From Yoonia maricola (lineage in GTDB: Bacteria > Pseudomonadota > Alphaproteobacteria > Rhodobacterales > Rhodobacteraceae), in NCBI RefSeq assembly GCF_002797915.1, contig NZ_PGTY01000001.1, positions 868,001-932,000 on the forward strand: a DNA stretch of 64,000 nt, written 5' to 3'. Shown piece after piece: positions 1-8,808 of this stretch; positions within the stretch are counted from its first letter, which is position 1; the number at the start of each line of letters is the position of its first letter. Both the position numbers and the translations under genes were made by a program. The notes under the pieces are model-generated. The model saw nothing but the letters and a program-made list of their open reading frames with translations, searched no databases and had not been told where the DNA came from.

Positions 1-278
1 AACGGATCAAACCCATCCCAGCCATAAGGCGGATCAAAGGGTTGCAGGCTGGACGCTTCCCGGATCGCGCGCGGACCAAACCGGGTGCCGGGGCGGTGTG
101 TCACCGCCTGATCAAACGGCACGCCCGTCACAGCCAGATCAAACCCGGTCAAATCCTTGGTGTAGGCGCGGCGCAAGAACGACGTCGCTCCGCCAAAGGC
201 GTTCTCATAGGCCAGCCCGCGGGGATCGCCGCCTGCAAACGCCCGATCAGCCGTATCTCTCGCTTTACTTAATGTCAC
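1..278 (-). CDS. speB: agmatinase, N-terminal part (cut by window edge)
   Basis: Reading the minus strand from a GTG at 278 gives an open frame of 92 codons running off the left end. It contains RAYTKDLTGFDLAVTGVPFD and a later HRPGTRFGPRAIREAS, the N-terminal signature of the arginase/agmatinase/formimidoglutamase family. Family members hydrolyse agmatine to putrescine and urea with a binuclear Mn centre, but the metal-binding His/Asp motifs lie beyond the edge, so substrate cannot be checked. An AGAGG Shine-Dalgarno sits just before the GTG. The gene lies 65 bp downstream of the M20 amidohydrolase on the same strand, so the two could be cotranscribed in nitrogen or polyamine catabolism (inference). 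Confidence 0.75.
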   Translation of the reverse strand, partial: MTLSKARDTADRAFAGGDPRGLAYENAFGGATSFLRRAYTKDLTGFDLAVTGVPFDQAVTHRPGTRFGPRAIREASSLQPFDPPYGWDGFDP

Positions 279-310
279 CGCCCCACCTCTTTCTTCGTCC
301 AATCAAACTT

Positions 311-324
311 CCGCCGGAGGCTCC
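311..324. repeat. short GC-rich motif shared with 56103-56116
   Basis: The 14-mer CCGCCGGAGGCTCC, containing the palindrome CCGCCGG-like core, lies between the agmatinase start and the M20 stop. The identical 14-mer occurs at 56103-56116, again between genes. It resembles short intergenic repeats I associate with Rhodobacterales, but function is unknown. Confidence 0.4.
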
Positions 325-343
325 GACGCCTGTAAGGCAAAAC

Positions 344-1501
344 CTATCCAACGGGTAACGCGCGCTCCACCAAACGCGCAAAATATGACGCCCCAGCAGG
401 CGCTGCCGCATCGGCAAAATCATAGGCAGGATGATGCAAACCCGCGCTGTCACCATTGCCAATAAAAAGATAAGCGCCGGGGCGTTGTTCAAGGAAATAG
501 GCAAAATCCTCCGCCCCCATTTCATATTGGCGCGTATCATCAACATCGGGTGAAACTTCGCGTGCGACATCGGCTGCAAATGCAGTTTTCGCGGCATCAT
601 TGATCGTCGCCGGATAGCCGTATTCATAAACCAGTTCTGCCTGCACGTTATAGGCAGCAGCATGCCCATTCACGATCTCGGTCAGGCGCTTATGCACCAT
701 CGCTCGTGTCTCTTTTGACATCGTGCGGATCGTGGCGTTGATATAGGCCTTATCGGGAATGATATTGTCCGCAGTGCCGGTATGGATCTGTGTGACGGAA
801 ATCACCAAATCCTCATAGGCTTTGTTGTTGCGGCTCACGATGGTCTGGATTGCATTTACCATGCCAACTGCGGCCACAACGGGGTCAGCAGTCTCGTAAG
901 GATAAGCGCCATGTCCACCTATGCCTGTGATGTGGATATGCACAGTGTCAACGGCCGCCAAAATCGGGCCGGGGGTCGTATAAAAGGTCCCGACCGCGTC
1001 ACCGGGGCCACTGTGCAGCGCGTAGACTTCCTGAACATCAAACCGATCAAGAACGCCCTCTTGCACCATCACCTGACCGCCACCACCGCCCTCTTCGGCG
1101 GGTTGAAAAATCAGCGCAACACTGCCTGCAAAATTGCGGGTTTCAGCCAGATAGCGCGCCGCGCCCAACAACATGGTTGTATGCCCATCATGACCGCAGG
1201 CGTGCATCTTGCCATGAACGGTTGAGGCATAGGGCAACCCTGTTTCTTCTTGCATCGGCAGCGCATCCATATCGGCACGCAATCCAATCGTCGGGCCAGC
1301 CGCCTTGCCGTTGATAATCGCGACCACACCAGAGGTGGCGATCCCCTCATGGATTTCATCCACGCCAAAGTCCTGTAATCTTTCCACGACGAATTTGGCG
1401 GTTTCAAAACATGCGAACTGCAACTCCGGGTGCATGTGTAAATGCCTGCGCCACGCAGTCATGTCTTCGGCAAAATCGGCGATACGATTGATAATAGGCA
1501 T
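344..1501 (-). CDS. M20 family amidohydrolase (hippurate hydrolase/N-acyl amino acid hydrolase type)
   Basis: This 386-residue protein has the M20D metallopeptidase pattern: RADMDALP at about residues 75-82, ACGHDGHTTM at about 101-110 (metal-binding Cys and His), the QPAEEGGGGG block near 133-142 with the catalytic Glu pair, and a C-terminal HHPAYDF. Such enzymes cleave N-acyl or N-benzoyl amino acids in the cytoplasm. The open frame extends 51 codons upstream, but the ATG at 1501 (MPIINRIADF) matches the usual family start and length of about 387 residues. It is divergent from the outer-membrane protein at 1692. The exact substrate cannot be told from sequence. Confidence 0.85.
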   Translation of the reverse strand: MPIINRIADFAEDMTAWRRHLHMHPELQFACFETAKFVVERLQDFGVDEIHEGIATSGVVAIINGKAAGPTIGLRADMDALPMQEETGLPYASTVHGKMHACGHDGHTTMLLGAARYLAETRNFAGSVALIFQPAEEGGGGGQVMVQEGVLDRFDVQEVYALHSGPGDAVGTFYTTPGPILAAVDTVHIHITGIGGHGAYPYETADPVVAAVGMVNAIQTIVSRNNKAYEDLVISVTQIHTGTADNIIPDKAYINATIRTMSKETRAMVHKRLTEIVNGHAAAYNVQAELVYEYGYPATINDAAKTAFAADVAREVSPDVDDTRQYEMGAEDFAYFLEQRPGAYLFIGNGDSAGLHHPAYDFADAAAPAGASYFARLVERALPVG

Positions 1502-1691
1502 GGCGGGTCCGTTGGTCTCTTTGGTTGCCCGCACAGTTGACCGCAACATAACTGCCTGCGCAATGGCCGATCCGCAGCTACGCCCCGAAAATAAAATCGT
1601 CTGTCGCGGGAATAGATCTGACAGCCCGCGCGTATTGCCTTCTAAGGACGGCATTTTCGCGGTCCTGCATCACATATAACAGGAATGAAGC

Positions 1692-2339
1692 ATGCTCAAA
1701 CGTACAAAGGCTCGCGCCACCTTTCGCACAGCGCTCAAACAAACAGCGCTGGCCGCTGTTTTTCTTTCACCTACGGTCGCCTCGGCTGACTGGAGCGGCG
1801 GTTACGCTGGTCTGCAATTGGATGCATTGGTTGGTGACGATGTTTTCGTTACAACCATTTTCGAAGGCATCGCTGTGCCGGAAGACTCTCTCGAAGTAGA
1901 CACCGTCTTTTCCGGTTTTGCTGGCTATCAGCTTCAGCAAGGCGACTTTGTCATCGGCGGCGAACTCGCGATCGGACAAGCCAACGGCCTGACAGCTGAT
2001 GGCTTTGACAGCATTGCAACCGACGCCCGCCTCATCGATATCAAAGCGCGTGTTGGGTATGATCTGGGTGAAACTCTGATTTACGGCGTTGCTGGCTTTT
2101 CCCAGTCGCGCCTGCTTGATGTTGACGAAGAGGAAGACTTTCTAGGCCTCGATCTCGATACATCAACCGGGGTCAACTACGGCTTCGGCGTAGACTATCG
2201 GATCACTAACCAGTTCACTGTCGGCGCTGAGTATCTGATCCGTGATTTGGCGACTGAAGATGAATTCGATGAATTTACTTCGGTACGCATCGATTCAAAA
2301 GTCGAATCACTGGGCATTCGTGCCGCGTATAACTTCTAA
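1692..2339 (+). CDS. outer membrane beta-barrel protein (copy 1 of tandem pair)
   Basis: This 215-residue protein has an N-terminal signal peptide ending around ASA-DWSGGY, then alternating hydrophobic/polar segments and a terminal aromatic residue (AAYNF), as in small 8-stranded porin/opacity-type barrels. The mature start DWSGGYAGL is nearly the same in the next gene, and both share GVDYxxxxQFTxGAEYLxR near the C terminus, so they are paralogues. Acidic residues are frequent in predicted loops. The function is unknown: a structural or adhesion-type outer-membrane protein is plausible, and a channel is unproven. Confidence 0.8.
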   Translation: MLKRTKARATFRTALKQTALAAVFLSPTVASADWSGGYAGLQLDALVGDDVFVTTIFEGIAVPEDSLEVDTVFSGFAGYQLQQGDFVIGGELAIGQANGLTADGFDSIATDARLIDIKARVGYDLGETLIYGVAGFSQSRLLDVDEEEDFLGLDLDTSTGVNYGFGVDYRITNQFTVGAEYLIRDLATEDEFDEFTSVRIDSKVESLGIRAAYNF

Positions 2340-2396
2340 AATGCGCGCCGCACCTTGTGGGCAGTCGCTTGGACGCCTGCAAGGTGCTTGCGCATT
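2340..2396 (+). terminator. long stem-loop after first beta-barrel gene
   Basis: Immediately after the stop codon, AATGCGC (2340-2346) and GCACCTTG (2350-2357) pair with CAAGGTGC (2380-2387) and GCGCATT (2390-2396). There is no T run, so this may be an mRNA-stabilising or attenuating hairpin between the two paralogues rather than a true Rho-independent terminator. Confidence 0.5.
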
Positions 2397-2425
2397 GCGC
2401 AGCGGCATTCACAAGGATAACGACC

Positions 2426-3025
2426 ATGAAAAAGAAACCTATTTCTTTCAAAAATAGCTTTGCGACGACATGCCTGCTTATGGCCTGGCTCCCGTCAGCT
2501 GGCCTGGCCGACTGGAGCGGTGGTTACGCCGGGCTGTCGCTGGGTCAATCGACATCCGGCGAAATGAGCGCCGATGATGAGGGATTTACGGACGTCTCAA
2601 CATTCGAAACTGACCCGATTTTGAGCGCCTTTGGCGGGTATCAAATCCAGCAGGGCCTGATCATCTACGGCGGTGAAATCGAGATTGCGCGACAGACCAA
2701 TGTGGATCAACGTTTTGACGACGGCGATGAGCTTAGCTTTGACGCAAGCTTTATCGATCTCAAGGCGCGGGCCGGATATGATCTTGGTTATAGCATGGTC
2801 TATGGGGTCTTGGGGTATTCACAAGTCAACGCGGAAGCTGCGGCTGGCGAAGATGTCGACTTTGACGGTGCAAGTTTTGGGCTTGGTGTTGATTATCAAT
2901 TCAACGATCAATTCACGCTTGGTGCCGAGTATCTTGCGCGGCGGACCACTGGCACAAACGATGACGGTATTGATGCAGATGTGGACTTTGACACGCTCGC
3001 CGTGCGCGCATCGTTCAACTTCTAA
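2426..3025 (+). CDS. outer membrane beta-barrel protein (copy 2 of tandem pair)
   Basis: A paralogue of the preceding gene, 199 residues. The signal peptide runs from MKKKPISF to about GLA, followed by DWSGGYAGLSLG. The C-terminal part has GLGVDYQFNDQFTLGAEYLARR and ends in ASFNF, a terminal Phe typical of Bam substrates. The frame is open 23 codons further upstream, but the ATG at 2426 has AAGGA at a proper distance and starts a normal signal peptide. The 86-bp gap from copy 1 is mostly hairpin. Tandem duplication followed by divergence is the likely origin. Confidence 0.8.
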   Translation: MKKKPISFKNSFATTCLLMAWLPSAGLADWSGGYAGLSLGQSTSGEMSADDEGFTDVSTFETDPILSAFGGYQIQQGLIIYGGEIEIARQTNVDQRFDDGDELSFDASFIDLKARAGYDLGYSMVYGVLGYSQVNAEAAAGEDVDFDGASFGLGVDYQFNDQFTLGAEYLARRTTGTNDDGIDADVDFDTLAVRASFNF

Positions 3026-3045
3026 GCTGTCCCGCAGCTTGTACC

Positions 3046-3082
3046 TTGGCGCGCCGTCTGCATTTCGCTAGCGTCGCGCCAA
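3046..3082 (+). terminator. inverted repeat between beta-barrel gene and mazG
   Basis: TTGGCGCG (3046-3053) and CGCGCCAA (3075-3082) form a perfect 8-bp stem with a 21-nt loop. There is no U tract. It could end the outer-membrane transcripts or lie in the mazG leader. Confidence 0.35.
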
Positions 3083-3097
3083 CCGATGCGAGGTGCC

Positions 3098-3916
3098 ATG
3101 ACCGAAAACCCGTTAATCCACGACCCGCATGGCGGCATGCCCCGCCTGCTGGAAATCATGCGCCGCCTGCGCGACCCTGAAACCGGATGTCCTTGGGATA
3201 TCGAACAGGACTTCAACACCATCGCCCCCTACACCATCGAAGAGGCCTATGAGGTCGCTGATGCCATTGCCCGCAGCGATTGGGACGAGTTGGAAGGCGA
3301 ATTGGGCGATCTGTTGTTACAAACCGTCTATCACAGCCAGATGGGGACCGAGGCAGGTCATTTCACCTTTGACAGCGTCGTCCGCAACATCAGCGACAAA
3401 ATGGTCGCCCGCCACCCGCATGTCTTCGGCGATGCCTCGCGGGATAAATCGGCGGAACAGCAAACCGCCGATTGGGAAAAGATCAAAGCGGCAGAACGCG
3501 CCGGTAAGGCACAGCAACGTACGCTTGATGGCGTAGCGCTTGGTTTGCCGGGCCTGACGCGCGCGGTGAAGCTGCAAAAACGGATGGCGCGGGTTGGCTT
3601 TGACTGGGACAAAACAGACAGCGTTCTGGATAAGATTGTCGAAGAAAGCCGCGAATTGGTTGAAGCGCGCGACCAGCTTTCGCAGGATGAGGTTGAAGCC
3701 GAATTTGGCGATCTGATTTTTGTGATGGCAAATCTGGCGCGCCATCTGGGCGTCGACCCAGAAGCCGCCGTGCGCCGCACCAATGCCAAAGTGGAGCGGC
3801 GCTTTGCAGCAATCGAAGACCGGCTTGCGGCCTTGGGAAAGACGCCCAATCAAAGTGATCTGGCCGAGATGGACGCTTTGTGGGATCAGGTAAAAGCCGC
3901 CGAAAAAGACGCATGA
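3098..3916 (+). CDS. mazG: nucleoside triphosphate pyrophosphohydrolase MazG
   Basis: This 272-residue protein has two MazG domains. The first has WDIEQDFNTIAPYTIEEAYEV with ELEGELGDLLLQTVYHSQ, the second has KIVEESRELVEA and EAEFGDLIFVMANLARHL. The paired EExxE and ExxD motifs bind Mg. MazG converts NTPs and dNTPs to NMPs plus pyrophosphate, acting as house-cleaning and, in E. coli, lowering ppGpp. The ATG at 3098 is preferred over the ATG at 3086 because GAGG lies between them at Shine-Dalgarno distance from the second. The SDR gene follows 23 bp later on the same strand. Confidence 0.92.
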   Translation: MTENPLIHDPHGGMPRLLEIMRRLRDPETGCPWDIEQDFNTIAPYTIEEAYEVADAIARSDWDELEGELGDLLLQTVYHSQMGTEAGHFTFDSVVRNISDKMVARHPHVFGDASRDKSAEQQTADWEKIKAAERAGKAQQRTLDGVALGLPGLTRAVKLQKRMARVGFDWDKTDSVLDKIVEESRELVEARDQLSQDEVEAEFGDLIFVMANLARHLGVDPEAAVRRTNAKVERRFAAIEDRLAALGKTPNQSDLAEMDALWDQVKAAEKDA

Positions 3917-3939
3917 TAAGGGCATAACGGAAGGTTGCG

Positions 3940-4656
3940 ATGCAAATGAAGGATGTCAGCGCCATCATCACCGGTGGCGCTTCGGGTTTGGGTGCCGCGA
4001 CGGCAGAGGCCTTTGTTGCGGCGGGTGCCACTGTCACGATCTTTGACCGTGATCGCGCAGGTGCAGACTTTGCCAACCGCATCGGTGCGGCATTTGCACA
4101 GGTGGACGTGACGGATGAAACCAGCGTGACCGCCGGTCTTGATCAGGCCGGTGCCATCAATGTCGCGATCAACTGCGCAGGCATTGCCACCGCCGAAAAG
4201 ACGCTGGGGCGCGACGGGCCGCATCGGCAGGACAGCTTTACGCGCACTATCGATATCAACCTCAACGGCACGTTTAATGTGGCCCGGTTGGCAGCGGCAC
4301 GCATAGGCCCCGGTGGTGTGATCATCAACACCGCCTCGGTCGCGGCCTTTGATGGGCAAAAAGGTCAGGCAGCCTATGCCGCCTCCAAGGCCGGGATTGC
4401 GGGGCTATCGCTGCCCATGGCACGCGACCTGGCGCGTAACGGGATACGCGTGATGGCGATTGCGCCAGGGATTTTCCGCACACCGATGCTGGAAAGTCTG
4501 GGCCAAGAGGTGATGGATGGATTGGCCCAAGACGTGACCTACCCTGCCCGGCTGGGTGATCCGGCAGAGTTTGCAGCCCTCGCGCGGTTTATCGTGGAGT
4601 GCGACTATCTGAACGGGACAACCATCCGTCTGGATGGCGCGCTGCGGATGCCTTAG
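3940..4656 (+). CDS. SDR family NAD(P)-dependent oxidoreductase (3-hydroxyacyl-CoA dehydrogenase type 2-like)
   Basis: This is a classical short-chain dehydrogenase of 238 residues. The dinucleotide-binding TGGASGLG is at 11-18, NCAGIA at 78-83, the catalytic Ser near 133, and the YAASK motif with Tyr146 and Lys150. The sequence FDGQKGQAAYAASKAG and the C-terminal PARLGDPAEFAALARFI resemble HSD10-type 3-hydroxy-2-methylbutyryl-CoA dehydrogenases, which act in isoleucine or branched-chain acyl-CoA oxidation. It is probably cotranscribed with mazG. The stop overlaps the convergent uup stop by a few bases. The substrate assignment is tentative. Confidence 0.8.
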   Translation: MQMKDVSAIITGGASGLGAATAEAFVAAGATVTIFDRDRAGADFANRIGAAFAQVDVTDETSVTAGLDQAGAINVAINCAGIATAEKTLGRDGPHRQDSFTRTIDINLNGTFNVARLAAARIGPGGVIINTASVAAFDGQKGQAAYAASKAGIAGLSLPMARDLARNGIRVMAIAPGIFRTPMLESLGQEVMDGLAQDVTYPARLGDPAEFAALARFIVECDYLNGTTIRLDGALRMP

Positions 4657-6461
4657 CCGGCTGCTTTTTCTTCGAGGATTAACCATTCGTCTTCCGCTTC
4701 GGATAGCGCGGTTTGACGGGCAACCAAGGCTTCCGTGGCCTTTTGAAACTTCACTGGTTGCTTAGTGAACAACTCGGGATCAGCAAGTAGCTCTTCGAGT
4801 TTCGCAATCTCCGCAGTGATCGTATCAATCAAATCCGGCAACTCTTCCAATCGGTGCTTTTCGGTGAACGATAGTCCCGTCACCACCTTCTTTTCCGCAG
4901 GTTTTTCCTTCTTGGCCAATGGCTTGCTTGCCTGTTTCGCCTCAACAAAATCGCCGCCCCGTTGCGCGCGATAGTCCGACCAGCCACCGGCATAGACCAC
5001 GGCCTGCCCGTTGCCTTCCATCGCGATGGTCGTGGTCGCAACCCGGTCCAGAAAGTCACGATCGTGACTGACCAGAAGCACAGTACCATCATAATCGCCA
5101 AGGATGTCCTGCAACAGATCCAACGTCTCAATGTCCAGATCGTTGGTTGGTTCGTCTAGCACCAACAAGTTGCTTTCCCGCGCCATCAGCCGCGCCAGCA
5201 AGAGACGTGCTTTTTCGCCACCCGACAATGACCGGACCGGTGCGCGCGCTTGGGCTTCGTTGAACAGAAACTCTTTCAGGTAGCCCACAACATGTTTGGG
5301 ATTGCCCCGCACCATCACCTGATCAGACTTGCCTGACACGCCCAGTTCAGGGTCATTGGCCAGATTTTCCCACAAGGTCATCTCTTCGTTCAGCGCCGCG
5401 CGGGTCTGGTCAAAGACCGCAATATCTAGGTTTGTACCCAGTTTGACCGATCCTTCGTCAGGGGCCACCTGCCCCAGTAGCATCTTGATCAACGTCGTTT
5501 TCCCAACACCATTGGGACCAACAAAGGCGATCCGGTCGCCGCGTTGCACGGTCAGATCAAAATTCCTGACAATAGATTTGCCGTCAAAGGTTTTGGTCAG
5601 GCCAAAGGCCTCCATCACCTTTTTGCCAGAAGTGCTGCCGCCATCAAAGGCCATCGCCGCTGTGCCCTGCCGCGTGATTTGTGCGGCCCGCTGTGCGCGC
5701 AATTCCTGCAAGGCACGCACACGGCCTTGGTTGCGCTTGCGCCGGGCCGAGATGCCTTCGACGGCCCAACGCGCCTCGGCCTTGATCTTGCGGTTCAGCT
5801 TGTGGCGCTGCTGGTCTTCTTCTTCCCAGATCTTGTCGCGCCAGCCTTCGAAATGTTCAAACCCTTGTTCGGCCCGGCGCACCTGTCCCCGGTCGATCCA
5901 CAGCGTTGCGCGGGTGAGCGCGCGCAAGAATGCGCGGTCGTGGCTGATCAGGACAAATCCTGCGCGGGTCGCCTTAAGCTCGTTTTCAAGCCAGGCAATC
6001 GCCTCGATATCCAAGTGGTTGGTCGGCTCGTCCAACAACATCAGCTCTGGCGCTTCTGCCATCAGCTTGGCCAATGCCGCGCGCCTGCGTTCCCCGCCAG
6101 ACGCTGTATTCACATCGCCTGCAGGGTCAAATTTCAGACCTTCGGCGACCATATCCACCTTATAGGCCTCATCAATATCTAACCCGCTGGACGCATAGTC
6201 ACCCAAAGTGGCGAAACCGGCCATCGTCGGGTCTTGCTCCATGTACCCTACCTGCACGCCGGGGGCGGCCACGCGGGTGCCGCTGTCGGGCAGTACCAGT
6301 CCCGCCATGACCTTCATCAACGTTGATTTACCTGATCCGTTGCGGCCGACGAGGGCGACACGATCCCCCGGTTGGACAATCAAAGACAGGTCTTCAAAAA
6401 CAGGATCGCCACCAAAGGTCAGCGCAATGTCAGAGACTTGGAGAAGCGGAGTTTTAGCCAT
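4653..6461 (-). CDS. uup: ABC-F family ATPase Uup
   Basis: This 602-residue soluble protein has two ABC ATPase domains and no membrane segment. The Walker A motifs are GRNGSGKST and GPNGVGKTT, the signatures SGGERRRAAL and LSGGEKARLLLA, and each domain has LDEPTN followed by SHDR. The two halves are joined by a basic linker rich in Arg and Lys, and a C-terminal coiled coil includes EEKHRLEELPDLI-like heptads. This layout fits Uup, which acts on ribosomes or on branched DNA intermediates rather than as a transporter. The start at 6461 is the ATG just before AKTPLLQVSD; the longer upstream frame lacks support. Confidence 0.88.
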   Translation of the reverse strand: MAKTPLLQVSDIALTFGGDPVFEDLSLIVQPGDRVALVGRNGSGKSTLMKVMAGLVLPDSGTRVAAPGVQVGYMEQDPTMAGFATLGDYASSGLDIDEAYKVDMVAEGLKFDPAGDVNTASGGERRRAALAKLMAEAPELMLLDEPTNHLDIEAIAWLENELKATRAGFVLISHDRAFLRALTRATLWIDRGQVRRAEQGFEHFEGWRDKIWEEEDQQRHKLNRKIKAEARWAVEGISARRKRNQGRVRALQELRAQRAAQITRQGTAAMAFDGGSTSGKKVMEAFGLTKTFDGKSIVRNFDLTVQRGDRIAFVGPNGVGKTTLIKMLLGQVAPDEGSVKLGTNLDIAVFDQTRAALNEEMTLWENLANDPELGVSGKSDQVMVRGNPKHVVGYLKEFLFNEAQARAPVRSLSGGEKARLLLARLMARESNLLVLDEPTNDLDIETLDLLQDILGDYDGTVLLVSHDRDFLDRVATTTIAMEGNGQAVVYAGGWSDYRAQRGGDFVEAKQASKPLAKKEKPAEKKVVTGLSFTEKHRLEELPDLIDTITAEIAKLEELLADPELFTKQPVKFQKATEALVARQTALSEAEDEWLILEEKAAG

Positions 6462-6569
6462 GCTTGCGTGGCTATGACAGTGACGTGATAAGCGCAAGTG
6501 AATGCCTTGGCGAACTGTGCCCAAAGACCTAGGTTATCTGGCAATACAGATGAAAGGACCGCCAAACCA

Positions 6570-6962
6570 ATGGATAAGATCGTGAAATCAGACGCCGAGT
6601 GGCGCGCGCAACTGTCAGATATGGCCTATAAGGTGACACGCAAGCATGGGACCGAACGGGCCGGCACGCATGAAGATTTCCCCAAGGACCCCGGCACCTA
6701 CATGTGCATCTGTTGCGACGCCCCTTTGTTCGATCAAGAGGCCAAGTTCGAAAGCGGGACCGGCTGGCCGTCGTTTTATCAACCTGTTGATGGCGAAATG
6801 GTCGGCGAAAGCGTGGACCGCAGTTTCTTCATGAAACGGACCGAGGTGCATTGTAACCGCTGTGATGCGCATCTGGGGCATGTGTTCCCCGACGGTCCAC
6901 AACCCACAGGGTTACGGTACTGCATCAACGGGGTTGCATTGGCGTTCGAGCCTGAGGAGTGA
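6570..6962 (+). CDS. msrB: peptide-methionine (R)-S-oxide reductase MsrB
   Basis: This 130-residue single-domain MsrB reduces methionine-R-sulfoxide in proteins. It has zinc-binding pairs in YMCICCDAPLF and HCNRCDAHLGHVF, the substrate-binding GTGWPSFYQP, and the catalytic Cys in LRYCINGVAL near the C terminus. The ATG at 6570 follows GAAAGGA at about 10 nt and gives a normal family length; the open frame upstream is ignored. It stands alone, divergent from uup, and is followed by an AT-richer gap. Confidence 0.93.
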   Translation: MDKIVKSDAEWRAQLSDMAYKVTRKHGTERAGTHEDFPKDPGTYMCICCDAPLFDQEAKFESGTGWPSFYQPVDGEMVGESVDRSFFMKRTEVHCNRCDAHLGHVFPDGPQPTGLRYCINGVALAFEPEE

Positions 6963-7215
6963 GTTTAGATGCCGATCATCGGCGCATTGATCGAATTCTG
7001 GTGTGGAAACTGACTATAAAACAGAATAGTACGCACCGACAGCAGATTGTGACCGGCTAGTATAACAAGCACTAACTTGCGCATTCGCAGACATCGCGAC
7101 ACCGTCAGTTATATCCAGACGAGATGTAGGTCATAGATGTGGCAAATATTGTAAAGCACTAACGGGCATACCTAAGGAAACACAACTTTATTCAGTTTGT
7201 CTGATTGGTACTAAC
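6963..7215. other. AT-richer intergenic region before glycosyltransferase
   Basis: About 250 bases with no supportable gene. GCCGATCATCGGC near 6971 forms a small inverted repeat after msrB that could help end transcription. The rest is AT-richer than its surroundings and contains no promoter I would defend. Confidence 0.5.
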
Positions 7216-8253
7216 GTGCGCATCTCCAAGAAAAGCCCCCCTAAAAAACGTCCAACTTACTTCTTGAAAGACGCCTTTATTGACAAAAAGGTTGTTATCG
7301 CGATTTGCACGCATAACCGCCGCGAATTACTCCTGGCAGCTCTAAAAGCAGTCTCAAAGCTTGAAACCGAAGCCTATTATGACGTCTCTGTTCTCATTAT
7401 TGAAAATGAAAAGGAACCCAAGCTGGGCGCTGAATTGAGCGCTTTGGACTTTCCGTTCGACATTCATCATGTGCATGAACCGGCGCTTGGTCTTGTAAGC
7501 GGGCGTAACCGTTCACTGGACGAGGCTGAAAAGATGGGCGCAGACTGGCTTGGTCTGTTGGACGATGATGATCAAGTGCACGAACACTGGCTGTTACGGC
7601 TTGAACAGGCCGCATCAGAACTGCCAGATTGCCTTGCCTTCTTTGGGCAAGACAAGGAAAAATTGCCGCCAGATTACTCTGAGTACCTTGGCGCTGTTCG
7701 GCCACGCGATAAGAAGCTTGGCACAGCACCCACCATTCTGAAAACTGGCAATTGCATGATTGGACGCGCTATCTTTGCATCTGATCATTATGGATTTCGG
7801 TTTGATCCGCGGTTCAATTTTTCCGGCGGTGAAGACACCGACTTTTTCATGCGGATTAGGAACGAAGGGCTGAGGCTCTGTAGCGTCCCGGAAGCTATTC
7901 TATACGACCTCAAACATGGCGAGCGTCGCACTTATAAATATCATTTTCGCCGTACCCAGTGGGAGCATACAAACTTATACTTTCTGTATCGGATAAACAT
8001 GGGCGCAGGAATTGCGCGACGCATGCTGGTGAAAGACCTGAAGCGCAATCTTAGGTTTTTCCTAGTAGACATAATCAAAGGCGCGTTCGTTGTATTATCC
8101 AATCGTACGGAGATGAGGATTAAGTTTGGCAGTGCAGGACTGCGTATCGCCAAAATAATGGCGATCTACGACTATTGCGTTGGTAACCGTCCGTCACCTT
8201 ATAATGTTGCAGCCAAAGAAGAGACGCAGACACCTAATAAGGGTCAATCCTAG
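7216..8253 (+). CDS. family 2 glycosyltransferase
   Basis: This 345-residue protein has a GT-A fold signature. It begins with VVIAICTHNRRELLLAALKA, followed by GLVSGRNRSLDEA and the metal/nucleotide-sugar motif GLLDDDDQVHEHWL, then FSGGEDTDFFMRI where the catalytic-base Glu/Asp is expected. There is no clear transmembrane segment except weak hydrophobic stretches near residues 275-295. The called start is GTG without a convincing Shine-Dalgarno, so the true start is uncertain. Codon usage is visibly AT-richer than its neighbours and no other polysaccharide gene is nearby, which suggests lateral acquisition of a cell-surface glycan enzyme. Donor and acceptor are unknown. Confidence 0.8.
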   Translation: MRISKKSPPKKRPTYFLKDAFIDKKVVIAICTHNRRELLLAALKAVSKLETEAYYDVSVLIIENEKEPKLGAELSALDFPFDIHHVHEPALGLVSGRNRSLDEAEKMGADWLGLLDDDDQVHEHWLLRLEQAASELPDCLAFFGQDKEKLPPDYSEYLGAVRPRDKKLGTAPTILKTGNCMIGRAIFASDHYGFRFDPRFNFSGGEDTDFFMRIRNEGLRLCSVPEAILYDLKHGERRTYKYHFRRTQWEHTNLYFLYRINMGAGIARRMLVKDLKRNLRFFLVDIIKGAFVVLSNRTEMRIKFGSAGLRIAKIMAIYDYCVGNRPSPYNVAAKEETQTPNKGQS

Positions 8254-8723
8254 GGTTCACCCAAGAACTGCCCCGCATCGATCCGCCCGAAAGATCCCAG
8301 CAATTGCGAGAGGAAAGTGATATCGTTGATCCCATCCTCGGTCACGCGGCGGTCCAGCACGACGACCCGCCCATCCTCAAGCGTATAGCGCGAAATGTTA
8401 CGCAGCCGGTCGTTGGCGTCGAAATCGATCGCCAGCACCTGTCGGTCCACCTCTTCTGGCGCGAAGGGGCCAAAGCGGCGAAACTGGCTAGAGGCATAAT
8501 AGACCGTGTTGTTTTGCAGCCCGCGTTCAGATTTAGGCGGGCCGAAGAGCGTGATCACCTCCGCCTTAGTGGTTGAGCCTACGTTGAGCGTTGCAAGCTC
8601 TTCTTCGGGCGGAATGAACCCGTGAAACCGGTCCAGCTCGGTACAGCCGGCCATCACCGCCAACACAGAGACAAACCCCGCGATTTTGATCGTCCTGTGC
8701 AGTTTGCCTGTCATCGCACGCAT
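8250..8723 (-). CDS. bamE: outer membrane protein assembly factor BamE (SmpA/OmlA lipoprotein)
   Basis: A lipoprotein of about 157 residues. The signal ends at the lipobox VMAGC, then comes a short BamE domain with LATLNVGSTTKAEVITLFGPP and later QVLAIDFDANDRL. BamE supports beta-barrel insertion as part of the Bam complex at the inner face of the outer membrane. I chose ATG at 8723 because AGAGG lies nine bases upstream; GTG 8732 and ATG 8714 are alternatives. It is divergent from the yceD-rpmF-plsX-fabH group, as is usual in Rhodobacteraceae, and its stop overlaps the convergent glycosyltransferase stop by 4 bp. Confidence 0.88.
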   Translation of the reverse strand: MRAMTGKLHRTIKIAGFVSVLAVMAGCTELDRFHGFIPPEEELATLNVGSTTKAEVITLFGPPKSERGLQNNTVYYASSQFRRFGPFAPEEVDRQVLAIDFDANDRLRNISRYTLEDGRVVVLDRRVTEDGINDITFLSQLLGSFGRIDAGQFLGEP

Positions 8724-8808
8724 GCGCGTCACCCTCTTGCCTTGACGCAGCGCGCCTTTTATCCCCGATACATCACACCCCGCCTCTGTTCAAGAATCGA
8801 AAGTACCC

